A stretch of DNA of 64,000 nt from Anaerobaca lacustris (GTDB lineage: Bacteria > Planctomycetota > Phycisphaerae > Sedimentisphaerales > Anaerobacaceae), in the NCBI RefSeq assembly GCF_030012215.1, contig NZ_JASCXX010000018.1, positions 1 through 64,000 on the forward strand, written 5' to 3'. A model generated the notes under the pieces. The model was not told the DNA's origin, made no database searches, and worked only from the letters and a program-made list of their open reading frames with translations. The translations under genes and the position numbers were made by a program. This document shows, in pieces, positions 18,433-26,714 of the stretch (positions are counted from its first letter, which is position 1; each line of letters begins with the position of its first letter).

Positions 18433-19830
18433 ATGAGCGAAGCCACAAGCAACACCACATCGCGTCGCGAATTTCTGAAGAACACGGGCCGGGTCGCTGC
18501 GGCTTCGGCCCTGGCGACGGGGATCAGTTCGAGCCTGTACGCCGGGAGCGACAACACGATCCGTCTGGCGCTGGTCGGCTGCGGCGGGCGAGGCACGGGC
18601 GCGGCCGTCGACGCCATGAACGTCCGAGGCCAGGGCCCGATCAAGCTCGTGGCCATGGCCGACGCCTTCGAGGACCGCCTGACCAGCAGCTACAAGAACC
18701 TCAAAGCCAGTCATGCCAACCAGGTGGACGTGCCGGACGACCGCAAATTCGTCGGTTTCGACGCCTACAAGAAGGCGATGGATTGCCTGCGTCCGGGTGA
18801 CGTGGCGATCTTCGGGACGCCGCCGGCCTTCCGCTGGGTGCACTTCGACTACGCCGTCCAGAAGGGCCTGCACGTCTTCATGGAAAAGCCCGTCACCGTG
18901 GACGGTCCGACGACGAAGCGGATGATCGAGCTGTCGAAGAAGGCCGACGCCAAGAACCTCAAGGTTGGCGTGGGCCTGATGTCGCGTCACAGCCGGGCGC
19001 TCCAGGAACTGGCCAATCGCGTCCACGACGGCGAGATCGGCGACATCATCCTGATGCGCGGCTACCGCATGCACGGGCCGGTGGGCTTCTTCGCCTCGCC
19101 GCCCAAGCCGGACAACATCAGCGACCTGCTCTATCAGGTGCGACGATTCCACAGCTTCATCTGGGCCAGCGGCGGCAACTACAGCGACTTCTACATCCAC
19201 GTGATCGATCATCTGTGCTGGATGAAGGGCTCCTGGCCGGTGAAGGTCCAGGCCCTCGGCGGTCGCCACTACAAGGAAAGTCCCGAAGGCGTCCGATACG
19301 TGGACCAGAATTTCGACACCTACGCAGTCGAGTACACCTTCGCCGACGGCACCAAGATGGATTTCGACGGGCGCTGCATGGACGGCGCGACCCAGATCTA
19401 CTCCAGCTACCTGCACGGCACGAAGGGCTCGGCGATTGCCTCCAAGAGCGGCGACTGCGGGCTGCCGTCGAGCACGTACCGGGGCCAGTCGCCCGACGAC
19501 GACAAGCTGATCTGGCAGTCGAGGATTCCAAGGGCACAGCAGAATCCGTATCAGAACGAATGGGACGACCTGATCGATGCGATCCGCAACGACAAGCCCT
19601 ACAACGAGGCCGAGCGCGGCGCGATCGGCAGTATGGTGACGTCGATGGGCCGCATGGCCGCCCACACGGGCGTGGAGATCACCTACGATCAGATGCTCAA
19701 CTGCCCGCACGAGCTGGCGCCGGGTCTGGACAAGCTGACCTGGGATTCGCCGGCCCCGCTGAAGGCCGACGCCCAGGGCCGATACCCGGTCCCGCAGCCC
19801 GGCATTGTCACCGACCGCGAATATGCATAG
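18433..19830 (+). CDS. Tat-exported Gfo/Idh/MocA family oxidoreductase 1
   Basis: 465 aa. Twin-arginine signal SRREFLKNTG then a hydrophobic AAASALATGISSSLYA. A Rossmann NAD(P)-binding domain follows (LALVGCGGRGTGAA), then MEKPVTVDGPT containing the family's EKP motif, and the C-terminal alpha/beta dimerisation domain (NEWDDLIDAIRNDKPYNEAERG). Expected to act outside the cytoplasm, probably on a sugar or sugar derivative with a tightly bound nicotinamide cofactor; the substrate cannot be told from sequence. TAGGAG precedes the ATG at 18433. The leader and protein are very similar to the next gene, so tandem duplication is likely. Confidence 0.88.
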   Translation: MSEATSNTTSRREFLKNTGRVAAASALATGISSSLYAGSDNTIRLALVGCGGRGTGAAVDAMNVRGQGPIKLVAMADAFEDRLTSSYKNLKASHANQVDVPDDRKFVGFDAYKKAMDCLRPGDVAIFGTPPAFRWVHFDYAVQKGLHVFMEKPVTVDGPTTKRMIELSKKADAKNLKVGVGLMSRHSRALQELANRVHDGEIGDIILMRGYRMHGPVGFFASPPKPDNISDLLYQVRRFHSFIWASGGNYSDFYIHVIDHLCWMKGSWPVKVQALGGRHYKESPEGVRYVDQNFDTYAVEYTFADGTKMDFDGRCMDGATQIYSSYLHGTKGSAIASKSGDCGLPSSTYRGQSPDDDKLIWQSRIPRAQQNPYQNEWDDLIDAIRNDKPYNEAERGAIGSMVTSMGRMAAHTGVEITYDQMLNCPHELAPGLDKLTWDSPAPLKADAQGRYPVPQPGIVTDREYA

Positions 19831-19844
19831 TCTGTACAACGGTG

Positions 19845-19872
19845 GTAGGGGCGAATCATGATTCGCCCCTAC
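19845..19872. repeat. 28-bp perfect palindrome, copy 2
   Basis: Half-site GTAGGGGCGAATCA followed directly by its reverse complement, located 15 bp after the stop of the first Gfo/Idh/MocA gene. Same family as 12473-12492 and 47527-47554. Likely forms a strong hairpin in the transcript. Confidence 0.85.
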
Positions 19873-19998
19873 GCGCCGGTTTACGGGGGGCATAGATGGA
19901 GGAGGGCAATGGGGTGGTTCGCCGCATCATGTCGGCATTTCCACGAAACGACCGCAGTACAAGCCGTAACGCACCAGTGAAGTAGGAGAAGATCCGTC

Positions 19999-21375
19999 AT
20001 GAGTCAAACCGCAAGCGAACAGACATCACGTCGCGAATTCCTGAAGAACACCGGCCGGATCGCCGCGGCCTCCACCCTCGTCGCCGGGCTCGGTTCGAGC
20101 CTTTATGCGGCCGGCAGCGACACGATCCACGTGGCCCTGATCGGCTGCGGCGGTCGCGGCACCGGCGCCGCCCAGAACGCCCTGTCGGTCCCGAACGGGC
20201 GGACCAAGCTCATAGCCCTGGCCGACGTCTTCGCCGACCGCGTGGACCGCAGCTTCAAGGGGCTCCAGGAGAGGCACGCCGCTCAGATGGACGTGCCGGA
20301 CGACCGCAAGTTCGTCGGCTTCGACGCCTACAAGAAAGCGATGGATTGTCTGCGTCCGGGCGACGTCGCGATCTCGGCGACCCCGCCGGCGTTCCGCGAG
20401 GTGCACCTGACCTATGCCATCCAGAAGGGCGTCCACCTCTTCATGGAGAAGCCTGTGACCGTCGACGGCCCGACCACCAAGCGGATGCTTGTGCTGGCCA
20501 AAGAGGCCGACAAGAAGAACCTCAAGATCGGTGTGGGTCTGATGGTCCGACACTGTCGGGGCCGCCAGGAGTTGAAGAAGCGAATCGACGCCGGCGAGAT
20601 CGGCGACATCCACACGATTCGGGCCTACCGCATGGGCGGACGAGCGGCCACTCTCGGCCCCAACACGAGCAACATCAGCGACCTGCTCTATCAGATTCGC
20701 CGATTCCACAGCTTCCTCTGGTCCAGCGGCGGGCTCTTCAGCGATTACTACATCCACCAGATCGACGAGTGCTCGTGGATGAAGGGCGCCTGGCCGGTCG
20801 AGGCCCGCGCCATCGGCGCTCGCCACTATCGCGGCAACTCCGTCGATCAGAACCTCGACAACTACTCGGTCGAATACACCTTTGCCGACGGAACCAAGTT
20901 CTTCTATGGCGGCCGTCACATGGACGGCTGCGAGAACGCGTTCAACAGCTTCGTGCATGGCACGAAGGGCTCGGCGGTCGTCTCGACCTCGGCCCACACC
21001 CCCGGCCGCGTCCGCACCTACCGCGATCAGAACATGGCCCGCGAGAATCTGATCTGGAACTTCCCGCAGCCCGAGCCGAGCCCCTACCAGCTCGAATGGG
21101 ACGATCTGATCGACGCCATCCGCCGCGACGAACCGTTCAACGAGACCGAGCGCGGCGCGATCGCCAGCATGGTTACGTCGATGGGCCGCATGGCCGCCCA
21201 CACCGGCAACGTCATCACCTACGATCAGATGCTCAACTGCCCGCACGAGTTTGCTCCGAACGTGGCCAAGTTCACGATGGATTCGCCGGCGCCGCTCAAG
21301 GCCGACTCGGAAGGGAAGTATCCGGTGCCGCAGCCGGGTGTTCTGAAGGATCGCGAGTATCAGGAGTTTGCATAG
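19999..21375 (+). CDS. Tat-exported Gfo/Idh/MocA family oxidoreductase 2
   Basis: 458 aa, close paralog of the preceding oxidoreductase. Twin-arginine signal SRREFLKNTGRIAAAST, Rossmann motif LIGCGGRGTGAA, FMEKPVTVDGPTTKRM, and the same C-terminal MVTSMGRMAAHTGNVITYDQML block. The ribosome-binding leader (GTAGGAGAAGATCC) is also nearly the same as that of copy 1. Differences cluster around the middle (KESPEGVRY missing), suggesting divergence in the substrate pocket. A strong terminator follows at 21397-21440, so this gene probably ends a transcript. Confidence 0.88.
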   Translation: MSQTASEQTSRREFLKNTGRIAAASTLVAGLGSSLYAAGSDTIHVALIGCGGRGTGAAQNALSVPNGRTKLIALADVFADRVDRSFKGLQERHAAQMDVPDDRKFVGFDAYKKAMDCLRPGDVAISATPPAFREVHLTYAIQKGVHLFMEKPVTVDGPTTKRMLVLAKEADKKNLKIGVGLMVRHCRGRQELKKRIDAGEIGDIHTIRAYRMGGRAATLGPNTSNISDLLYQIRRFHSFLWSSGGLFSDYYIHQIDECSWMKGAWPVEARAIGARHYRGNSVDQNLDNYSVEYTFADGTKFFYGGRHMDGCENAFNSFVHGTKGSAVVSTSAHTPGRVRTYRDQNMARENLIWNFPQPEPSPYQLEWDDLIDAIRRDEPFNETERGAIASMVTSMGRMAAHTGNVITYDQMLNCPHEFAPNVAKFTMDSPAPLKADSEGKYPVPQPGVLKDREYQEFA

Positions 21376-21396
21376 CTCATGTCATTGCAGGCAATT

Positions 21397-21440
21397 CGCC
21401 GCCGGCCTCGAATCGTCCGAGGTCGGCGGCGTCTTCTTTC
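21397..21440 (+). terminator. Rho-independent terminator
   Basis: A 14-bp GC-rich stem (CGCCGCCGGCCTCG with CGAGGTCGGCGGCG, one G-T wobble) and a 7-nt loop, followed by TCTTCTTT. It lies 21 bp after the stop of oxidoreductase 2 and upstream of oxidoreductase 3. Confidence 0.75.
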
Positions 21441-21472
21441 CATATCTTCGGCCGCTTTCAAAAGGAGTCACC

Positions 21473-22855
21473 ATGAAGAGCCCAGCGCAGTCACATGGCT
21501 TGACATCGTTGCAGACAGAGAATAAGCGGTCCTCCCGTCGGCAGTTTCTGGCCGAGAGCTCGCGGGTCGTCGCCGGCTCGGTGCTGGGCGGCGCTGCCCT
21601 GTCGCGGGCTTATGCGGGTGAGGACAACACGATCCGGCTGGCCCTGATCGGCTGCGGCGGACGCGGCAGTGGGGCGGCCGCCAATGCCCTCAGTTCGCAG
21701 ACCGGCCCGACGAAGCTCGTCGCAATGGCCGATGTGTTCGAAGACCGCCTGACGCGGTCGCACAAGGCCCTGCGTGAGCAGTTTGGCGAGCGGGTTGACG
21801 CCCCGGAGGACCGGTGTTTCGTCGGCTTCGGCGCCTACCGTAAGGCCATTGATTGTCTGCGACCCGGCGACGTGATGATCCAGGCCACCCATGCGGCCTT
21901 CCGCCCGACGCATGTGGCCTACGCCGTGGAGAAGGGGGTCAACGTCTTCATGGAGAAGTCCTTCGCTCCCGATCCGGGCGGCACACACGAAATTCTTCGT
22001 CTGGGGGCCGAGGCCGAGAAGAAGAACCTCAAGATCGGTTGCGGACTGATGTGCCGTCATTCCTCGGCGCGGCAGGCGCTGATCGAGAAGATCCGCGACG
22101 GCGCGATGGGCGAGATCACGCTGATCCGCGCCTACCGGATGGACCCCGGCGCCCGGCTGGGCCCGTTCAAGGGTGGCGAAAACGAGCTGCTCTGGCAGCT
22201 TCGGCGTCCGTACTTCTTCCTGTGGACCTCGTCGGCGTGGTTCATCGAGATGATGATCCATCAGGTGGACGAGTGCTGCTGGATCAAGGATGCCTGGCCG
22301 GTCTCGGCCGAGGGGCTGGGCGGGTGCGAGCCGCGAAGCAACGATTGCAGCCAGAACGTCCACACCTACGCCATCGAGTACACCTTCCCCGACGGGACCA
22401 AGGCGTTCGTCAACAGCCGTAACCAGCAGCATTGCCGCAACGAGTTTGCCACCTTCGCACACGGGACGAAATGCGCCGCCCAGTTCTCCGGCAACGTCCA
22501 TGCCCCGACGGTGCAGATCTACAAGAACCAGCGGATCGCCCGCGACAACATCGCTTGGCGACCGGAAAACGAGAAGGTCAGCCCATACCAGGCCGAATGG
22601 GATACGCTGCTCGACGCAATCCGCCGGGACAAGCCACACAACGAGGTCAAACGGGCCGCCTATACCAATCTGGCCTCCATTATGGGACGGGCCGCCATTC
22701 ATACGGGCCAGGTCATCACCTGGGACCAGATGATGGCGTCGAATTTCAAGTTCTGCGAGAATGTCAACTTCACCATCGACAGTCCTGCGCCGGTGCGGGC
22801 CGACGCCGAAGGCCGCTATCCGGTCCCGATCCCCGGCCAGTGGTCGGAGATCTGA
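21473..22855 (+). CDS. Tat-exported Gfo/Idh/MocA family oxidoreductase 3
   Basis: 460 aa. The ATG at 21473 has AAGGAG at 21462-21467, so I prefer it to the open frame start at 21368, which overlaps the previous gene. Twin-arginine motif SSRRQFLAESSRV, Rossmann LIGCGGRGSGAAANAL. The usual EKP is replaced by FMEKSFAPDPGG, i.e. EKS. The conserved Lys is kept but the following Pro is lost. It is more diverged from copies 1 and 2 than they are from each other. Probably a periplasmic sugar-modifying oxidoreductase of different specificity. Confidence 0.86.
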   Translation: MKSPAQSHGLTSLQTENKRSSRRQFLAESSRVVAGSVLGGAALSRAYAGEDNTIRLALIGCGGRGSGAAANALSSQTGPTKLVAMADVFEDRLTRSHKALREQFGERVDAPEDRCFVGFGAYRKAIDCLRPGDVMIQATHAAFRPTHVAYAVEKGVNVFMEKSFAPDPGGTHEILRLGAEAEKKNLKIGCGLMCRHSSARQALIEKIRDGAMGEITLIRAYRMDPGARLGPFKGGENELLWQLRRPYFFLWTSSAWFIEMMIHQVDECCWIKDAWPVSAEGLGGCEPRSNDCSQNVHTYAIEYTFPDGTKAFVNSRNQQHCRNEFATFAHGTKCAAQFSGNVHAPTVQIYKNQRIARDNIAWRPENEKVSPYQAEWDTLLDAIRRDKPHNEVKRAAYTNLASIMGRAAIHTGQVITWDQMMASNFKFCENVNFTIDSPAPVRADAEGRYPVPIPGQWSEI

Positions 22856-22870
22856 CAGGCGGACGGCCTC

Positions 22871-22977
22871 GTAGGGCGAGCGTCCTCGCTCGTCTTGGGG
22901 GCGTCGTGCAAGAGCCTGCCCCTTCAGCCGGGTTCAGGGCGGGCTCTGAGCAACGTCGAATGGGACGCACGACCTAC
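22871..22977 (-). repeat. MITE-like element, copy 2 (107 bp)
   Basis: Ends GTAGGGCGAGCGTCC (22871-22885) and GGACGCACGACCTAC (22963-22977). Its 57-bp core (22911-22967) is the exact reverse complement of 18282-18338. It lies 15 bp after the stop of oxidoreductase 3. With copy 1 it forms inverted flanks around the three oxidoreductase genes. No target duplication is obvious. Confidence 0.75.
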
Positions 22978-23100
22978 GTGGGCTGCGCCTTGAATTTGCG
23001 CGGCTCAGACGGTAACATAGCAGCCGTAAACGCAATCTATAAGAGGCCCTGATTCGATACCCAAATACGGTCCAGCCAAGGCAGATCGAACGAAGGAGAC

Positions 23101-24417
23101 ATGATGGCACGCTCGAATGAATCCGACAGGAGTTTGGGCACCACGCGGCGTGATTTTCTCAAGGCCTCGACCGCACTGACTTCGGCGGCGGTCGCTGGGA
23201 CGCTCGGGGCGCGGGTCTTTGCCGGCGGCAGCGATGTCCTTCGGGTAGGGATGGTCGGCTGCGGCGGCCGTTGCGCCGGTGCGGCGGCCGAGGCGCTGAC
23301 GGCCGATCCCGGGGCGCGCCTCGTCGCGATGTGCGACGTCTTCATGGACCGCGTTAAGGACAAACGGCGCATCCTGAAGGAGCAGAAGGGCGATCAGGTG
23401 ATGGTCGACGACGACCACTGCTTCGTCGGCTTCGACGGCTATAAGCACGTGATCGAATCGTCCGACGTGGTGCTCATCGCCAATGCCGCCAAGTTCCATC
23501 CGCTCCAGGCCATGACGGCGGTTCAGGCGGGCAAGCACGTGTTCGTCGAGAAGCCCCACGGGATCGACCCGGCCGGCGTCAAGCTCATGGCCGCGGCGGC
23601 GAAGCTGGCCAAAGAGAAAGGCCTCTGCTTCGTTTCGGGCCTGCACAGCCGCTACGACACGCGCTACGCCGAGACAGTGCAGCGGATTCACGACGGTGCG
23701 ATCGGCGAGGTGATCTCCATCGAGGAGAACTTCCTTCGCGGCCCGTACGGCATCATCGACCGCAAGCCGGGCCTGACGGAACTCCAGTGGCAGTGCAGCA
23801 CGCAGTATCACTTCCGCTGGCTCTCCGGCGACGACGTGCCGCAGTCGCTCGTGCACAACCTCGATCGCTCCCGCTGGGTCCTGCGCGAGGAGAACCCCAC
23901 CAAGTGCCACGGCCTGGGCGGACGGTCGTCGATGACCGAGCCGATCTATGGCGACGTGTTCGACCACCATTCGGTGATCTACGAGTTTGCCAGCGGCGTC
24001 CGCATTTACGCCTTCTGCCGCACGACGACCGGCTGCCACAACGACTCGTCCAGCGTCGTGCTGGGCAGCAAAGGCAAGGCCGACATCACGAACTACCGTA
24101 TCTGGGGCGAGACGAACTGGCGATCGACGGCCCGCTGCAACCCCTATCAGAGGGAGCACGACGTGCTTTTCGCCGCCATCCGCTCGGGCAATCCCATCAA
24201 CAACGGCGATTACATGGTCCCCAGCACAATGGTTACGGTCATGGGGCAAATTTCCTGCTACACGGGCAAGGAGGTGACGTGGGAGCAGATCAATCAATCG
24301 GACTTCTACTACCCGCCTCGGCCGGAGGACTGTCGTGACGATATGGGCCCGCCCAGCAAGGCCGGTCCCGATGGCAGCTATCCGGTGCCCAAGCCGGGTT
24401 TCACACAGATGATATGA
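23101..24417 (+). CDS. Tat-exported Gfo/Idh/MocA family oxidoreductase 4
   Basis: 438 aa. GAAGGAG lies just upstream of tandem ATGs at 23101 and 23104. Twin-arginine signal TTRRDFLKAST, Rossmann VGMVGCGGRCAGAA, FVEKPHGIDPAG (EKPH, as in many dehydrogenases of this family), C-terminal QREHDVLFAAIRSGNPINNG. It is clearly a different subgroup from copies 1-3 and lies outside the inverted repeat pair. Followed after 76 bp by the SUMF1-fold and GH5-like genes on the same strand. Substrate unknown. Confidence 0.88.
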   Translation: MMARSNESDRSLGTTRRDFLKASTALTSAAVAGTLGARVFAGGSDVLRVGMVGCGGRCAGAAAEALTADPGARLVAMCDVFMDRVKDKRRILKEQKGDQVMVDDDHCFVGFDGYKHVIESSDVVLIANAAKFHPLQAMTAVQAGKHVFVEKPHGIDPAGVKLMAAAAKLAKEKGLCFVSGLHSRYDTRYAETVQRIHDGAIGEVISIEENFLRGPYGIIDRKPGLTELQWQCSTQYHFRWLSGDDVPQSLVHNLDRSRWVLREENPTKCHGLGGRSSMTEPIYGDVFDHHSVIYEFASGVRIYAFCRTTTGCHNDSSSVVLGSKGKADITNYRIWGETNWRSTARCNPYQREHDVLFAAIRSGNPINNGDYMVPSTMVTVMGQISCYTGKEVTWEQINQSDFYYPPRPEDCRDDMGPPSKAGPDGSYPVPKPGFTQMI

Positions 24418-24493
24418 TTCATATGGGTGTCAGGCGGGCTTGACGCCTGTCTGATGCGATGATCCTCTTCCAAACGCTCTTAAGGAGACGAAG

Positions 24494-25471
24494 GTGAACA
24501 GCAGCAACAGGCAAAGGCGTATCGGTGCACTGGCGGTCTGCATTGTGGCAGTGCTGGTCGGCAGCGTCGCGGCTTCGCAGGAGAAGCTCCCGAAGAAGTA
24601 CACCGAGACCATTACGACCAAGACGGGGACCGAACTGTCGCTGGAGATGGTCCTGATTCCAGGCGGTACGTTCCTGATGGGCAGTCCGGCGAGCGAGCCC
24701 GGCCGCAAGGACGACGAGGGACCGCAGCGCAAGGTTGCTCTCGATCCGTTCTATCTGTGCACGACGGAGACCACGCTCGAGTTGTTCATGGCCTATTATC
24801 AGGAGACGGGTACGGCCAAGAAGGACTTCGTCGACGTTCAGGAAGCCCAGAAGAACGCCGAGACCCCGGTCGCCGGCGCCGATACCATCACCGGTCCGAC
24901 GCCGGTTTACGGCGATATGACGATGGGCTACAGCGTCAAACACCCGGCGATGGGCTTGACCTGGCACAATGCCATGACCTTCTGCCAGTGGCTCTCGCAG
25001 AAGACCGGCAAACAGTACCGTCTGCCGACGGAGGCCGAATGGGAATACGCCGCCCGGGCCGGAACAACGTATGTCTTCGGCTTCGGAGACGACCCCGAGA
25101 AGCTGGGCGACTACGCCTGGTATGAAGACAACGCCGATTTCGGACCCAGTGCAGTGGCCACCAAGAAGCCCAATGCCTGGGGGCTCTATGACATGCTGGG
25201 CAACGTGTGCGAGTGGGTGCACGATTTCTACCAGCCCAATGGCTATGTGGGCGCCGCTGTGAAGAACCCGAAGGGGCCGGAGGAGGGCACGGTGCACGTC
25301 GCACGCGGGGGATACTATGAAAACTCTGCCGAGGAGTTGCGTTGTGCGGCCCGGGCGTTCGAGGAGCCGTGGTGGCGGATGAACGACCCGCAGATCCCCA
25401 AGAGCCGGTGGTGGTTGCCCCAGATCGATTTCGTCGGCTTCCGCGTTGCCTGCTCGGTGCCGAAGGACTGA
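24494..25471 (+). CDS. SUMF1/formylglycine-generating-enzyme-fold protein, exported
   Basis: 325 aa with a signal peptide (IGALAVCIVAVLVGSVAAS). GTG start at 24494 preceded by AAGGAG at 24482-24487. Classic FGE-sulfatase-fold landmarks: MVLIPGGTFLMGSPASEPGR, RLPTEAEWEYAARAGTT, WGLYDMLGNVCEWVHDFY, LRCAARA and FVGFRVA. The cysteine pair needed for formylglycine formation is not seen (only the Cys of RCAAR), so it is probably a non-sulfatase-activating SUMF1 protein, perhaps binding glycans or partner proteins in the periplasm. The stop is 5 bp before the start of the GH5-like lipoprotein, indicating an operon. Confidence 0.85.
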   Translation: MNSSNRQRRIGALAVCIVAVLVGSVAASQEKLPKKYTETITTKTGTELSLEMVLIPGGTFLMGSPASEPGRKDDEGPQRKVALDPFYLCTTETTLELFMAYYQETGTAKKDFVDVQEAQKNAETPVAGADTITGPTPVYGDMTMGYSVKHPAMGLTWHNAMTFCQWLSQKTGKQYRLPTEAEWEYAARAGTTYVFGFGDDPEKLGDYAWYEDNADFGPSAVATKKPNAWGLYDMLGNVCEWVHDFYQPNGYVGAAVKNPKGPEEGTVHVARGGYYENSAEELRCAARAFEEPWWRMNDPQIPKSRWWLPQIDFVGFRVACSVPKD

Positions 25472-25476
25472 AGACC

Positions 25477-26598
25477 ATGACGTATCGAGTGGGATGGATT
25501 CCACTGTCGCTTCTGTTGTTGGCGAGCGGGTGTGCCTCGCTTGGGTCGAAGGCGGTCGAGCAGTGGTCGCCGCAGGAGGCCAATGCGTGGTACGCCGAGA
25601 TGCCCTGGCTGGTGGGCTGCAACTTCTCGCCCAGCACCGCCGTCAACCAGCTTGAGATGTGGCAGCGGGAGACGTTCGACCCGGCTACCATCGACAGAGA
25701 GCTGGCCTGGGCCTCGAAGCTCGGCTTCAACAGCGTTCGCGTCTACCTTCACCATCTGCTCTGGGAGCAGCACGCCCGGGGTCTGCTCCATCGCATGGAG
25801 CGGTTCCTCGACATCGCCGACCGGCATGGGATCGGCGTGATGTTCGTGCTGCTCGACGGTGTGTGGGACCCATATCCTCAGTTGGGCCCGCAGCCCGATC
25901 CGATCCCGCACATCCACAACTCCGGCTGGCTCCAGAGTCCCGGCGTGGAGATTCTGCGCGATCCGGCTCGGCACGAGGAATTGAAGGGTTACATCAAAGG
26001 CGTCGTCGGCCACTTCCGGAAGGACCGGCGCATCCATGCATGGGACCTTTTCAACGAGCCCGACAACATGAACGATCCCGCCTACGTGCAGTTCGAGCCG
26101 GAGAACAAGGCGGAATTGTCGCTGATGCTGCTGAAGAAGGTGTTTGCCTGGGCCCGTGAGGCCGGGCCCACCCAGCCGATCACCGCCGGTGTGTGGGCGG
26201 GCGACTGGTCGAGCGACGCGAAGCTCTCCGAGATCAACCGGTTCATGCTGGAGCAGTCGGATATCATTACGTTCCACTCCTACGCGAATCTGGCCGAGAC
26301 GAAGGCCCGCGTCGAGTCGCTCCAACGCTACGGCCGGCCCATCCTCTGCACCGAGTACATGGCTCGCCCCGCCGGCAGCACGTTCGCCGAGATTCTGCCC
26401 TACTTCCAGGAGCAGCGCATTGGTGCTTACAACTGGGGCTTCGTCGCAGGCAAGACGCAGACCATTTACCCATGGGATTCCTGGACGAAATCGTACAAGG
26501 CCGAGCCCGACGTCTGGTTCCACGATATCCTCCGCCCCGACGGCACGCCATACGACGTGCAGGAAGTGACACTGATCCGCCGCCTGACCGGCCGGTAG
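25477..26598 (+). CDS. GH5-like (TIM-barrel) glycoside hydrolase lipoprotein
   Basis: 373 aa. Start at 25477, since this gives a lipoprotein signal PLSLLLLASGC (Cys19). The catalytic barrel resembles clan GH-A cellulase-type enzymes: FNSVRVYLHHLLW, AWDLFNEPDN with acid/base Glu194, and ILCTEYMARP with probable nucleophile Glu293. It should hydrolyse beta-linked glycans or glycosides at the cell envelope; the exact substrate is not predictable. Same-strand neighbour of the SUMF1-fold gene with a 5-bp gap, and probably co-transcribed with oxidoreductase 4. Confidence 0.82.
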   Translation: MTYRVGWIPLSLLLLASGCASLGSKAVEQWSPQEANAWYAEMPWLVGCNFSPSTAVNQLEMWQRETFDPATIDRELAWASKLGFNSVRVYLHHLLWEQHARGLLHRMERFLDIADRHGIGVMFVLLDGVWDPYPQLGPQPDPIPHIHNSGWLQSPGVEILRDPARHEELKGYIKGVVGHFRKDRRIHAWDLFNEPDNMNDPAYVQFEPENKAELSLMLLKKVFAWAREAGPTQPITAGVWAGDWSSDAKLSEINRFMLEQSDIITFHSYANLAETKARVESLQRYGRPILCTEYMARPAGSTFAEILPYFQEQRIGAYNWGFVAGKTQTIYPWDSWTKSYKAEPDVWFHDILRPDGTPYDVQEVTLIRRLTGR

Positions 26599-26603
26599 GC
26601 CGG

Positions 26604-26678
26604 GTGGCAGCCTCAAACCCGAAGGGTTTGGGGATGGCTTCTGGGTCGCCGTCCCCAAGCTTCGCTTGATGTTGCCAC
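26604..26678 (+). repeat. Dispersed GTGGCAG repeat, copy 1
   Basis: Starts GTGGCAGCCTCAA, contains a hairpin CAAACCC-GAA-GGGTTTG, continues GGGGATGG, and ends near a second small hairpin (CAAGC-TTC-GCTTG) with TTGCCAC. The GTGGCA/TGCCAC ends are inverted. Related shorter copies occur at 40497-40531 (minus) and 45954-46007 (plus). Confidence 0.6.
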
Positions 26679-26714
26679 ACAGGCTGCAACGTGGAGGCCA
26701 AGGAGAACCAACAT

